From NCBI GenBank assembly GCA_018806915.1, contig JAGKQI010000031.1:558001-622000 (forward strand): a stretch of 64,000 bases of DNA, written 5' to 3'. The first letter of the stretch is position 1. Each line of letters opens with the position of its first letter. The notes below the pieces were generated by a model. That model was not told the DNA's origin. It searched no databases and worked only from the letters and a program-made list of their open reading frames with translations. This document shows, piece after piece, positions 49,573-60,900 of the stretch. This stretch comes from Phytophthora colocasiae. Taxonomy: Eukaryota > Oomycota > Peronosporomycetes > Peronosporales > Peronosporaceae. Position numbers and translations under genes: made by a program.

Positions 49573-50010
49573 ACTGAGTGGCGAGAAAGAATTTGTTTGA
49601 CACGTTTGAGACTTGCAGTTAGAAACAAATATAACGAGCAGATTGTTTTTGACCATTGGATTGGAAAAGGATACAATATTAACCAGTTCTTGGTTTCAAG
49701 ATTCGACGGCAGCATGCAAAAGTGATTGATCTCGCATCCACTCCAAATGAAGTTGCTTTGCTCCAGTTCCAGATGATAACTTCAAGGAGCGATTGGATTC
49801 GCGGAATGAATTGTCTCGATTGGATCAGTCAACAACGCTGCTTGACACTCCAGATGGCCTTTCTAGTCCAGTCCATCCTTGAACTTCACTCCAACCTCGA
49901 ACAAACTTCTTGTAAAAACTGTTCGCTCCAACTGAATCTTAAATTCATGGAGTCGACTACAACGATATACTGCATTAAAAGACTTTGGAGTCGAATTCCT
50001 ACTAACCGTT
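49573..50010. other. Spacer between copies H and I
   Basis: AT-rich sequence without a recognised gene. Confidence 0.45.
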
Positions 50011-51013
50011 TTACACTCCGATACGCACTGCTGTTAAGTACGAAACAGTCTTCGAGATAACAGCGGTTTTGGAGAAAGCAACGGCAATTAGCGCGTTCTT
50101 CTTGACTTGGACGATGCACATGAGCGAGGAGCTGGTGTTGTGCTGGATACTGTTGCTGCTCCCGTTGTATCCATCATAGTAAGTGCCGCATCCAATTACA
50201 GCGCGTTGAATTTCGGTACCATTTTTCTCCAACGAAATCCACCCCGCAGCGGTGGGATAGTGGTTCACAAGTACGCTGATTACATACAAACCTGGGCAGA
50301 GTACTTTAATCGCAGTGTTGTTGCCAGCAAGCGAAAACTGGTCACCACTCGTAATTTTCCAGTGAAGCTTCTGTGACGACCAAGTTACACTCTCAGCAGC
50401 CAAAAATACGGGTTTGGCTGTACCAACTTGACCGCGAAGCATCTCCAGTTCCTCTTGCTGATCCTTCAGTTTCGACTCCAAAATGTCAATTCGGTCTACA
50501 GCCACTGGCTCCAGCAGGAATACGTAGTGAACTTCTCGAACAGATTGAAGCAAGCGCAGCTTGATACTCAACTCCAGCTGGAGCTTGTCTCCTATAAGTG
50601 CAGTAAGTTTGCACTGCGAGTCTTCGTTTTCGTCAGACGAGCAGTCCAAGCACTGTTGGAAGCACTGTTCAATATAACGATAGATCAATTCAGGAAAGTT
50701 TACCTTAGGACAAACAAAATTTTACCGCAGTGTAGTCGGCTGCCGATGCGTCCACAAAAATATTCGCAGCCGTCACATACGCATCTTTGCTCAGAAAACC
50801 CGATTGCCTGTTCGCAAAAGAGGTTTTATTCAGTAAATCCAGGATACTTCAAACGCACTAATAGCTTACTTACCATTGCTTTTTGCTGAAGCGGTCTTCC
50901 AGCCAGATATTAATCTGTTCGCTCTTAACGGAGATCACATAGCGATAACTCCCGTTAGGATGCGACGCAAATGTCGTCAGCCCTTCTACTGCGGAATCGA
51001 CTCCAGTTGCCAT
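50011..51013 (-). CDS. Head-coil-jelly-roll family protein, copy I (intact, divergent)
   Basis: Exons 50874-51013, 50726-50807 and 50011-50664 join to 291 aa. The most divergent full copy: exon 1 MATGVDSAVEGLTTF with 'YRYVISVKSEQINIWLEDRFSKKQW'-type head, 'CFQQCLDCSSDE', coiled coil 'IDILESKLKDQQEELEMLRG', and a jelly roll with 'TAIKVLCPGLYVISVLVNH' and 'SSLMCIVQVKKNALIAV'. Same exon lengths and phases as all other copies, so the gene structure is under constraint or the divergence follows duplication of one gene. Last minus-strand copy before the sugar transporter. Confidence 0.8.
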
Positions 51014-51585
51014 GGCGATGGTTGTGGCTCTTAACACGGCAATTTGAATTGTGCCAAGCTAAGGATTCAAGTCCAAGAACATCAAGGAAAACACGGTGAT
51101 TTCTCCAAAAAGATGCCGAAACATCGATGAAAGTGAAGTAGTCAGAACGCCTCGTTCAAACCTTAAGCAACTTCTTGTCTCCTCATTTTTGGTAGAATCT
51201 TTCTACTCATTGTTGTCTGTATCATTTACGCACATACAGTGGCCCACTATATACTCACGATGAGCCAGGGACTCGTTGAACCATGCATAAAAAGAGCTTT
51301 TCTGAGCCGGCCGATCGTTTCTGAAGTTGAAGTTACCTTGATGTGTGGTTGCAGGCTTTCGTATCAAATGGAGAGGCCTTGTACGTGCAATGCGCGACTA
51401 ATTACCTGTAGCTGCTAGAAAGCTGCAGCTGTCACTATCGTCTGGCAGCCAGCAAAATTAATGCGAGCAACAACCCAAACGCACTGGCGATCCACAAACA
51501 CAAGGGGATTCAAGCATGTTAGATCAATCAAGGCTTTCCCGACGGTACAGTACAGATTTCTGCTACGTGTAAGAGCTGATCTCCC
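51014..51585. other. Intergenic between copy I and transporter
   Basis: Divergent upstream regions of two genes. No frame or repeat recognised beyond the promoter element at 51586. Confidence 0.45.
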
Positions 51586-51600
51586 TCACTTTCGAATTTG
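51586..51600 (+). promoter_or_regulatory. Inr + FPR-like promoter of the sugar transporter
   Basis: TCACTTTCGAATTTG, close to TCATTYBNCAWTTT, 38-52 nt before the ATG at 51639. Confidence 0.5.
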
Positions 51601-51638
51601 CTCGAGACTCCGGAAGCCCAATCCAAATCAAGTTCTTC

Positions 51639-53165
51639 ATGGCCCCGCACGAATCCCCTCGACAACAATACACAGTCGTCCAGACTCCAACTGCTTCACA
51701 TGATGAGCCTTTCATCAACATTCAAGAACGGTCACTCAAGCCGACGTGGATCGTGTACTCTTCCGTCGCTATCGCCATGCTCGAAGCCTTCCACTACGGT
51801 TGGTCCAACTCACAAGTCAACCTCAGCACCTTCAGCAACACGGACGACTGCAACGCTCGACCAGTGGAGGAAGGTACGTGCCTCATGTTCCCAGGTCACA
51901 CCAAGACGACGTGGACGTTGCTGGTGAACGCGTGGATCGTGGGCGGTATGTTCGGTAGTCTGTTGTCTGGCTTCCCGTCCAACAGGTGGGGTCGTCGCAC
52001 GACGCTGCGCTTGAACGCGATCATCATGGTGCTGGGATCTGTGATTCAAGTGGTAGCGAACAACCCGACGTGGTTCGCTACGGGTCGATTCGTGACGGGT
52101 GTGGCGAATGGCGTGGCGATGGCCGTGGTGAACACGTTCCTGAACGAGATCTCGACGCCACACAACCGTCACGCACTTGGCACGAACACGCACTTGGCTG
52201 CGACGTTGGGTATCTTTGGTGTGGCGACGACGTTCTGGTACTGGAACACGACGTCTGGTTTCCGTTGGATCGCGGGTATACCGATCGTGTTTGCTGCTGG
52301 TTTCGTGGTGCTGTCGTTCTTCTTCATGGTCGAAAGTCCTGTCTGGCTCGTGGCTAATGGGAAGGATGCAGAAGCTGAGAAGGAGCTCGGTCGTCTGTAT
52401 GGGAAGGAGAACGTAAATGCAATGATGGGTTGGATCCAGGCGAATGACCGTCGATCCAAACTGCCTTCGATGCTGAGTGGTGTGTCGGATAAAGTCCACA
52501 CGGAGACCAACTGGACCATTCTGACCAACAAGAAATTCCGTAAGCCACTGGTTATCGCTCTTGGGCTCACGTGCATCAACCAGTTGGTGGGTATCAACGC
52601 TGTCTTCTTCTACTCGTCGTCTATCCTGAAAGACGCTGGTATTTCCGACTCGCGTGCTGGTCTCATGATCATTGACATTCTCAATGTTGTTCCCGTCCCG
52701 ATCGCTGCTGCGTTGACCAAGGTCATGCGCAAGCGTACGATGCTGATCTCCGGTATCTTCGTGATGGTGTTGTGCTGTATTGGTATGACCTTCTCTTTGG
52801 TCTACAGTATTGGTTGGCTCTCAATTGTCTTCCTCGGTATCTTCGTGGTGGGTTACGACCTGAGCATTGGCCCACTGCTTTGGCCTATTGTTGCTGAACT
52901 CTTTGCGGATTCGGCTCGAGGTGCTGCCGTTGGTATTTGCATCACGATGAAGTGGATCTGCTCGCTCATTGTGGGCATTGGCTTCCCGTACGTGGAGGAG
53001 GCCATCACGAACTACAGCTTCACACCGTTCCTTGGAACTACCATCCTCTCTATCATTTTCATCTATTTTATGGTGCCGGAGACATCGGATATGACTATTG
53101 CCGAGATCCAGGATGGATTCCGTAGTGATCACAGTGTGCAGTCGTCGAGTAAGAGTCAGATGTAA
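51639..53165 (+). CDS. MFS sugar transporter (SLC2/GLUT-like)
   Basis: 508 aa, intronless, 12 hydrophobic segments. Sugar-porter signatures: 'NRWGRRTT' between TM2 and TM3, 'GRFVTGVANGVA' in TM4, 'VESPVWL' before the central loop, 'QLVGINAVFFYSSSI' in TM7 (the QLxGINxxxYY motif), and 'VPETSDMTIAEIQ' at the C-terminus. The N-terminal ~35 residues are cytosolic. It imports hexoses across the plasma membrane by facilitated diffusion or proton symport; the substrate cannot be told from sequence. Intact. Confidence 0.92.
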   Translation: MAPHESPRQQYTVVQTPTASHDEPFINIQERSLKPTWIVYSSVAIAMLEAFHYGWSNSQVNLSTFSNTDDCNARPVEEGTCLMFPGHTKTTWTLLVNAWIVGGMFGSLLSGFPSNRWGRRTTLRLNAIIMVLGSVIQVVANNPTWFATGRFVTGVANGVAMAVVNTFLNEISTPHNRHALGTNTHLAATLGIFGVATTFWYWNTTSGFRWIAGIPIVFAAGFVVLSFFFMVESPVWLVANGKDAEAEKELGRLYGKENVNAMMGWIQANDRRSKLPSMLSGVSDKVHTETNWTILTNKKFRKPLVIALGLTCINQLVGINAVFFYSSSILKDAGISDSRAGLMIIDILNVVPVPIAAALTKVMRKRTMLISGIFVMVLCCIGMTFSLVYSIGWLSIVFLGIFVVGYDLSIGPLLWPIVAELFADSARGAAVGICITMKWICSLIVGIGFPYVEEAITNYSFTPFLGTTILSIIFIYFMVPETSDMTIAEIQDGFRSDHSVQSSSKSQM

Positions 53166-53791
53166 GAAAGGAGAGAGGTAATTGAATGTTATGATGTCAT
53201 TGAACTGAATACGTCGATTGCTCATAGATGTACATGTCTCCCTTTGCAACAAAAAGCACTACGTCTCCGATTCAGGCTCGAGATCTACCGGAATAGACTG
53301 GAACATTGACATGTACAAGCTGACACATTTTGTGTTACTTTCATTCATAGCGGTCTCGTCCCTCCACCGTAATAACAGCATTCACCACATCCTCGACTGC
53401 AGCGAAGACAAGTCGTACCTCCAGTCTTTGGATAGCACCGCCGCCGGATGCTGGTCTGCTGGAGCGTCCCAAGGTCCTTTCTATTGAAATGTCTGCGGTT
53501 CTAGTCCAGTCCATGTGGCGTCCAGCCTTGAATTAATCATCCTTGAACTCGAACCACCGTAAAGTCAGCATGCAGCAACGATCGCTCGCCTTGCACCCTG
53601 CATCGCTCTCTTGGATTCTACTCAGTACTTAGTACTCACGATAGGCTCATGAAAGGCTACCATACAAATCCCAAGTATAACTAACGGTCGTATCCCCTAC
53701 ACCTAGCGATATACTGATAATACTAGTACCACTGTGCGCGACCAGCAAATCGGGGATGAGCACAAGTGGTCTCGGCTCATTTGGTGGCAAT
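53166..53791. other. Intergenic, no gene recognised
   Basis: About 620 nt between the transporter and the gypsy B LTR; short frames only. Confidence 0.45.
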
Positions 53792-54332
53792 TGTCCCGTA
53801 CCCGGGATTGCAGGACCCATTCCAGCGGTGGTGGACTCGAGCCAAGCTAGGATGGGGACCCGACCTAGGACCCGTAGGATGGCTACACCACCCAGCGGCT
53901 ACACTCCCGGTACCGTTCCTGTGGTACCGTATCACTAGGGGGATGCGCCCCTTGGAAAGATGGCGCTAGACGCTCGTGATCCGGAAGCGTGGAGGTCCGC
54001 AGAGCTGCTCGGACCAATGGACGCCCCTGAAGGTGGGAAGATGCTACTCTCGTTGGGCGACAGGTGCCTACTGCAAGGACGGATGGCAGGTCATAGGCCC
54101 AGGTGTGCGAGGTGGACGAGGTGTCGTCCCTAGGAGCGTAGTGCTATCGCTCCCCCTATTTCTTTTAGTTGCGAATTTCCCTGGTCGAGAGAAGACAAGA
54201 ACAAATTTACGTATTTTTATATTACTAAAAGCGTTCTACAAGACTCTACTTCGACAAACTCCGAGGCCCCACTCAGGACTGTACTCACCCAAACAGCCAC
54301 AGGTACCGACCCAGCCGGGGAGGTGCGCGACA
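53792..54332 (+). repeat. 5' LTR of gypsy element B (boundaries inferred)
   Basis: Begins TGTCCCGTACCCGGGA and ends ...GCGCGACA before a TGGTGGAGAAGCAGG (54335 on), a plausible primer binding site two bases after the LTR. 541 bp. The partner LTR is not in the window, so limits rest on the TG...CA ends and the shared start with 1716. Confidence 0.55.
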
Positions 54333-54743
54333 TTTGGTGGAGAAGCAGGGTACCTGTTAGCTGGAGAAGGTCCCGTTTGGCGCACTAGGAGTTCCAGAAC
54401 AACCACAGAGGTGGCTGCGAAGTAGCAAGGTCTCGGGGTAATCGAGTCAGGAACGGGTCGTTAACACGCTTGGCAAGCCAGAGGGCCATTTACAAGCCAA
54501 ACGCGTGGAGTGAACGTCGCCGGGAACACTCACCGACGAGAGACTACTGAGGCGCGGAACCGTTCTGCCGGAGTCGAGAGCGACCGAAGAAGTCCAAGCG
54601 GACCGTTCGAAGGAGACAGTAGCCGTCGCTACTAGAAGCCAAGTGCTGTGCGCTTTATCTTTGAGTTGATTCCCTGGGTGGGACCTCGACTTTACGCGAG
54701 CAGCAAGGAGGAAGTCCCGGAGGACTACATCGTGAAGGTGACG

Positions 54744-57206
54744 ATGGAGACTCTCGGGCAAGGAAGCAACCCCTACGGGGCAGCCCCAGAGGGGGAGAGA
54801 GCGTTCTCAGGCGGATCTGAGGACGGAAGTGGAGGACACAGGTCGCTGGGCTCAGCGGACCGTTACTCCAGGGCCGGGAGCGTGCTGGAAGGTGACGCTC
54901 CGGATGTGACGACGACGGCAGGCCTTAGTGCAGTGAGGTCTACCGTTCTTCAGTGGGCGGCCGGAGGAGGCAGAACGTCGACTGAACAACCAGGAAGAAG
55001 TGTGGCTCCCAGAGTGGGATTTGGGAAGTCCGAGGACCCGAGTGCGGGCGACGCTTCAAGAAGAACGGTTCCTTCAGGGGAAGGAACCAACCCAAGTGAG
55101 TATGCTCGGGGAGCGCCCCGACAGCATACACCCTACGGTGAAGATCCCTTCGGCATGAAACCCCCTGAGCCGCTTGAGGAGAAGCCGAGCGCCGAGGAGT
55201 TCGCCTACCGAGATGAGTACTACGGCCGTACTAGTAGAGACCCGGAACGCTACTGGCGAGCAGAGCCTTCCGCCTCGATGCCTCCGGGAGCGTGGAGTTC
55301 CACCGGAGAGACCGTTCAGGCCCCAGTAACCTGGACGCGAGAGTACGCTAGCGGGCGTGCTCCTGGATATTCCGCGTTCGCTGAGTCGTCCCGACCGTCG
55401 ATCCCAGCGTGGGAAGGAGTCAGTGACCCTGTGAAGAACGCTTCGTCGGCCTCGAAGACGCCTCAGACAAGGGGCGCGATAGCGAGTTACCGTAACGTAA
55501 CCATGGAGAACCCTTCGAGTCCTGGAGATTATGGGCTTCACGGTCTGTTCCACCCGCCGGTCAGCCGGGTGCCTGTCAATCCGAAGCCGTCGACGATGAT
55601 CTCGGCTTCTTCGCACCAGACCCATGCTCCAGTGGACGTCTCGGCCTATCCTGGAACGGTCGAAAACCCTGAGCACTCGACGCAGCCTATGGGGGTGCCC
55701 CCACGACAACCGTTGCCGCGGCAACAGCTACCGTATCGCCAACAACCGTTCCAGAAATCGGCTCCAGACTCGACGGCCGCCCCGGTGATGCCCTCGCAGC
55801 GAACACCCGGGCCCCTGAAGACGACAGTGATGAATCGAGGGTCGTATTACCCTCGGGGAGGCGGTGCCCCGAGCGGTCCACCGGGACAGCTCCCGTCGTC
55901 GGCCTCCCTTGGCCACCCCGGGATGTACCCTGGGCCTTCGCAAGTTGGAGCATCTACTGGAGCGTGGCATGGGTACGCTCGCCCGCCTGCTCTTGGGCAC
56001 GCATTTCAGCCAACTCCTACCGTTCCTGCTCAGCAGCCGTTCCCGGCCGTGCAGCCCTCGCAACCTGCTTAGCCTGTGATCGGTATGCCGACGAGTATAA
56101 GGAACGCTATTAGGATGCTACAACCGTTCTATTCGGATGACTCCACTGCTGAGAGAGCTGGAAGTTTCTGGGAGTCGTTTGAGCGTGCTACAGTGGGTCT
56201 AGACGATGTATTACGGTTGAGTGCGTTCCGTGAGTGCCTCAAGGGTAAGGCTGGCGACCAGTGGTGGGTGCACTCGAGCATCAATGACTTCGACACGCTG
56301 AAGACGCGGTTCTACAACCAGTTCATTTGTCAGACGCCTCAACAGCGCATCGAGTTGCTGAAGAAGACGACCCGATCGAGGGGAATGTCAGCGGAAGTGT
56401 GGGGTGACCTGATCTCTCGGTTGTGTGACGACGCACGCTGTTATGATCCGGATATGCGTTACCAGTACTTCTTGTCTGGGTTGAGGAACCGTGAATGGAA
56501 GGCCACGCTTTCGAACGCTATGGTCGACTCCATTCCTCAAGCCGTGACCGTTCTGCTATACAAGAACATGCATCTCCCAGTCGAGAACGACGCGGACTTC
56601 GAAGACGCGGCGTCCTCCAAGGGTTCAGAGAATACGATGATGCAGCAGATGCTGAACTTGATGCAGCAAACGCAGAACATGTTGGCTCAACAACAACAGC
56701 AGCAACAGCAGCAGTACGCTCACTCGAGCGTTCCGCAAACTGCTCCTACCATTGCTGTGGCTCACTACGAGGATCCTGCGTTCGAGAACGCTCCGCCCAC
56801 CGTGAATGCAGTTGCTCCGGAGGGCCCGGTCAGAGGAATACGGCAAGGTCCGGACATGTACACGCAGGAAGGGAAGATAGTTTGCGGTCGATGCCACACC
56901 TTAGGGTGCAACCGCATTAACTGTCGTCGGGCTGGTGCTACTTGCTCGAATTGCAAGGTTAAGGGCCATGTGTATTTGGAATGTGAACAACCAAGAGGAC
57001 AACAACAGCAGCAGAACCGTTCCAACTCGCAACCCGCTTCAAACAGACAGACGAACGGTTATTACAGGAACCCTGGATGCTTCCTCTGCGACGGCACTGA
57101 CCATCGAGTGGCCAATTGCCCAACGAAGAAAATACTTACTCAACTGTCGGCTCAAAGCAAGGCTGGAGGCTCGTCCGGGCAGGGACCAGCGTCTAGGCGA
57201 CAATGA
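54744..57206 (+). pseudogene. Gypsy B gag, with in-frame TAG
   Basis: One frame from ATG 54744 to TGA 57204-57206, broken only by TAG at 56070-56072 (codon 443). The first part is Pro/Ser/Gly-rich without a known domain. After the TAG comes a typical Gag capsid ('AGSFWESFERATVGLDDVLRL', 'LKGKAGDQWW', 'FLSGLRNREWKATL' as patterns), a poly-Gln run (56690-56715), and nucleocapsid zinc knuckles of the CX2CX4HX4C type (CSNCKVKGHVYLEC, CFLCDGTDHRVANC) plus an additional Cys-rich block before them. The stop may be a mutation (CAG to TAG) or a regulated readthrough point. Confidence 0.85.
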
Positions 57207-57920
57207 AGAGGACAGGAGGGAGGGGAAGGGGGTGTCGACCCTTCCTCTTGTCTGACGAGCGACATGTCCGAGAACGCTTCTTCCTTTGAGGAAGGAGGGA
57301 GTAGAGCGTTCGGAGGGGGAGAATACGCGGTTACCGCCGTAGGATTTGGGAGTGAAACGACTGAAATTGCTGTGAACAAGACTGTTACTGAAGAAAGAGA
57401 AGAGCGTTCTGAGGAACGTTGGGAACGCCAGGGTCAGAGGATCCTAGCAGAGGCAAGCGTTCCTGAAGAAGAAAACAACTACAAGGAAGAGCGTTCAGAG
57501 GAACGTTGGGAACGCCAGGGTCAGAGGATCCTAGCAGAGGCAAGCGTTCCCGAAGAAGAAAGCAACTACAGCGAAGGACGTTCGGAGGAACGTTGGGAGC
57601 GTGCGGGTCAGAGGATCCAAGCAGAGGCTAGCGCTCCCGGAAGAGAGTTCATCTACGATTATCGAGAGGCTTCGGAACTACCCGAAGAAACTAGAGAAGG
57701 AACGCTACTACCAGCAGAGCACGAGGCCGCGGTGGTCTCCGAAGGAGAAGAGGATTACTTTTGCGATTACTATGCAGACTACAAAGGGATCGCTAGTCTG
57801 GAAGAAGGAATGCCGGTTGAGTTGACCGCGCAACTAGGAGTCGCTGGTAGCGTTCAATGGGACGAGAATGTTCCTGATGAAGCTGAAAAGATAATGATAG
57901 CGAGACTGTTCCTGAGGTAG
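57207..57920 (+). pseudogene. Gypsy B acidic accessory region
   Basis: In the same frame as gag after the TGA at 57204-57206, open to a TAG at 57918-57920; the first ATG is at 57264 (218 aa). Very acidic, Glu/Arg-rich, with three 29-residue tandem repeats and a Tyr/Asp-rich end. No known domain. Pol lies one base back (-1) and its open frame starts at 57887, so the two overlap by ~30 nt; no canonical slippery heptamer is visible. Confidence 0.6.
57402..57635 (+). repeat. 87-bp tandem repeats
   Basis: Units at 57402-57488, 57489-57575 and a partial, more divergent one from 57576, each encoding ERSEERWERQGQRILAEAS-like 29-mers. The first two differ at only a few positions. Confidence 0.85.
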
Positions 57921-60900
57921 GAGGAGTTGTGGAGGGTGACATCAAGCGGAACGCTGAAGAAGAACGGTACAGAGTGCCACCAGGTTCTAAGTCACCCAAG
58001 TTGGAGATGTCTAAGGAGTCGACGGAACGGTTTGACAGCGATGTGAGTGCTGTTCGAGTACTGTTCCAGGGACCCGCGTGCAAACACAATAAGGACGCGG
58101 AGAAGATCTACGTACGCTTTTTGGCGGACTCTAAGTCTAGCGAGGAACGAGAGCGTGGAACGGAGGAGGGAGGAGGTGCCGGAGAAAATAAGGACCAAGC
58201 CGGGGAGTCAGTTAGCCCACGAGAAGACAAAACCGCTGCGGTAGCGGATGAGGCGACGACTAAGGGCCCTGAGGTCTCTGGACGAGAACCTGACACTGAA
58301 ACGCTCCATCTGGAGAACGCTTCGTATCCGGACAAGAATGAAGAGTCTGGCAAAGAACGCTACGTAGAATCTGGAGGAACGACTACCTTAGCGTCGGAGG
58401 AGATAACGGAGAAGAGTAGCGAAGGGGCAAACCCTGTCGCCGGTGTGCCCGGGTCCCAGGCTGGGAAAGTGACTCTTAGAGGAAGACAGCCCAGGGCTAA
58501 GTTCTTCACAACCGAGGAGTTAGACGCATTGGAAGAAGGCCTCGCGTCTGCGGTTGGAGAAGAGAAGGAGGAGTTCGAGAAGGAGCTCGAGGATCGCCTG
58601 TTCCCTCTGGATGAGGTAGAACTGAGGAGACGTGTGAAGAAAAACAAAGAAGGAAAGAAGGAATTGACTCTTGCGGAGCTGAGCTGCATCCTCAGCATCC
58701 CCGAAGAGACGCTGGAGAGAACGAAGGAGTCGTCGCCTGGTGAGCTGTCGACGCCAGAGTACTGGGTTAAGTGGTACGCTTCCACTCTCGCTGCCTCCGA
58801 GGCTGCGAAGCGTGCTAACCGTAACTTCAGCAAGGAACCGCCTGACGAAGGCGCCGTGGCGAGCGTTGTCGTCGAGGATGGCCGGGATTCAGACCAACGA
58901 GACGTCGGCGGTGGACGCAAACTTCATCGAAGGTCGTACAAGAGGGAGAAGGGGAGGAAGAAGAGGAAGTTGGTGCAAAAGGGCGACCCCGTCGAGTCTG
59001 AAACCGTGGCCGAGAACATCGGGATTCCCTTGAGGGAACCCGTACCGGGAACGCAATCGTCGCCTTTGTCGACCGTGCCCGTGCTGGACAAGATCGACGC
59101 TGACCCTCAATGGAGACAACTAATCCGGAGAACGGTGTATCAACTCATTGGTCAGGAATTGATGGTCAAGGAGCGTTCCTGTGGGTCCTGCCAAGTGAAG
59201 ATTCGGGGAAGGAAGGACCTAAATGGCGTTCGAGACCGCTGGCTCGACTTCCAGTTGCAGTCCATGGACAGGAAGATCGAACCGTTCCTCCAGCAGGCGG
59301 ACCCTCACCTGAGTGAACCGTTCAAGAGTATGCTTGTTCAAGAGATCAAGAACAACTACTTACGCTTCGCCGACACCATCCGGTGTAAGATACTTGAGAG
59401 GACCCCGACTTGTGAACGGTGTCGCACACTCGTGAGGAACCCTGAAAGAGGACCGTATCTACGAAGCGTGTCGTTCGACTGCTCGGCGTTGTTCGCTAAT
59501 CGTTCTGAGGCGTTGGGAACGCTCAGTTCGAAGGAAGACCAAGCGAACGGAGTGTACGAGTACGCTCAGGCAGTTTCGGACGACCGAAAGGCTAAACCCC
59601 AGAAGGGTGGACTCAGGGAGGTTCTAGGGCCGGGGGCTGGCGACTCCGAGGATGAGGACGAGGTAGTCCCGGAAGGTAAGCGAATCATCGGCTCCGTCGG
59701 AGGGGTGGAGGCTCTCTCTGTGGGTTACATTGACTGCCTGCCGACAGCTATGCTGATCGACTCCGGTGCTGTCGCGAGTTTGATCGACTACCGTGTGCTG
59801 AAACGGTTGGGAAGGGCGGACGCTCCGATGTCCCCGTACCCGCAAGGATTGAAGGGTGTTTCGGGTCACTCGCTGCGAGTACGCGGGATGGTCGATCTAC
59901 CCATGCGACTTGGGTCCCGTGAGATGACAAGACCGTTCGTGGTTGTCGACAAGCTGCATGTGGACGTCATATTGGGGACGGACACGCTCAAAGCGTACCG
60001 GGCTGTCGTGGATTTAGACGCTAGCACCGTGACTCTCAAGGACACTAAGGAAGTGTTCCCCATCGGATCGCCTCGTGTGGAGGAGATGTACACGGCCCGA
60101 ATCAACTCGACCGTTCGACTATGCCCGGGAGGCCAGGCGTTAGTGGTCTCGGATGTGCAGGGAGAGGCGGCCGATAACACTACTGTGCTAGTCGAGGGTT
60201 ACGTGGACCTGGATGAAACTGTGAAGGTAGCTCGGACCTTGTGCACGGTGAACGAAGGCAAGGTGGTGGTGGAGGTCTGTAACGCTTCCACTGAAGACGT
60301 GATCATCAAGAAAGGAACGCTTATCGCGGCCGCCACGGTCGTTCCGGAGTCAGCCTTCACTTTCGAGGATGCAGAGAACGCTTCGAAGCGTGGATCGGAC
60401 TGGGTAAGTTCGATCATCGGCGCGGTTGAGTCGCTACCTGGAACGTCCATAGATCCCATGCCTGAGTTGAATGAGGAGCTGAAGAAGGAGTTCAAGGTGG
60501 ATTTCACGGACTCCAAACTATCGCCCGAGCAGCAGGGGCTGTTCTCGGAGCTGCTCGAGTCCTTCTCTGACATGTTTGTGGAGACTTCGATGAAGCCTGG
60601 CAGAACGGATCTATTAGAGTTCTCGATCGACACTGGAGAGAACGCTCCTATCAAGCAAAGACCGTACCGAGTGTCGAGAGCGGAAGGGGATGTCATGGAG
60701 GCGGAGATCCAACAATACCTCGACTTGGGGATCATCCGACCGTCCACGAGTCCGTGGGCGAGTCCTGTCCTGATGATACGCAAACCTGACGGCGGGATAC
60801 GCTTCTGCATCGACTATAGGCGCCTGAACGCTGTCACCATCAAGGACTGTTACCCTATGCCCCTTATCGATGACATTCTAGATGTCCTGGGGAACGCTAA

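Noticed and set aside
28686..51013. The whole gene family locus as one giant mirror-image palindrome
   Set aside because: Arm lengths after removing the three transposons would fit, but pairing fails: copy H is closest to D and G to C, the opposite of mirror order, and outer copies are strongly diverged. Only the inner 1.13 kb is a clear palindrome.
53756..53938. A small protein gene at the gypsy B LTR start
   Set aside because: It straddles the LTR border and consists of LTR sequence; no coding signal.
56690..56715. A CRISPR-like or microsatellite array at the CAA/CAG run
   Set aside because: It is a short poly-Gln codon run inside gag; no spacer-repeat structure exists anywhere in the window.
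57887..57920. A programmed -1 ribosomal frameshift site between the acidic frame and pol of gypsy B
   Set aside because: The overlap fits a -1 shift, but no X XXY YYZ heptamer or clear stem-loop is visible in it.
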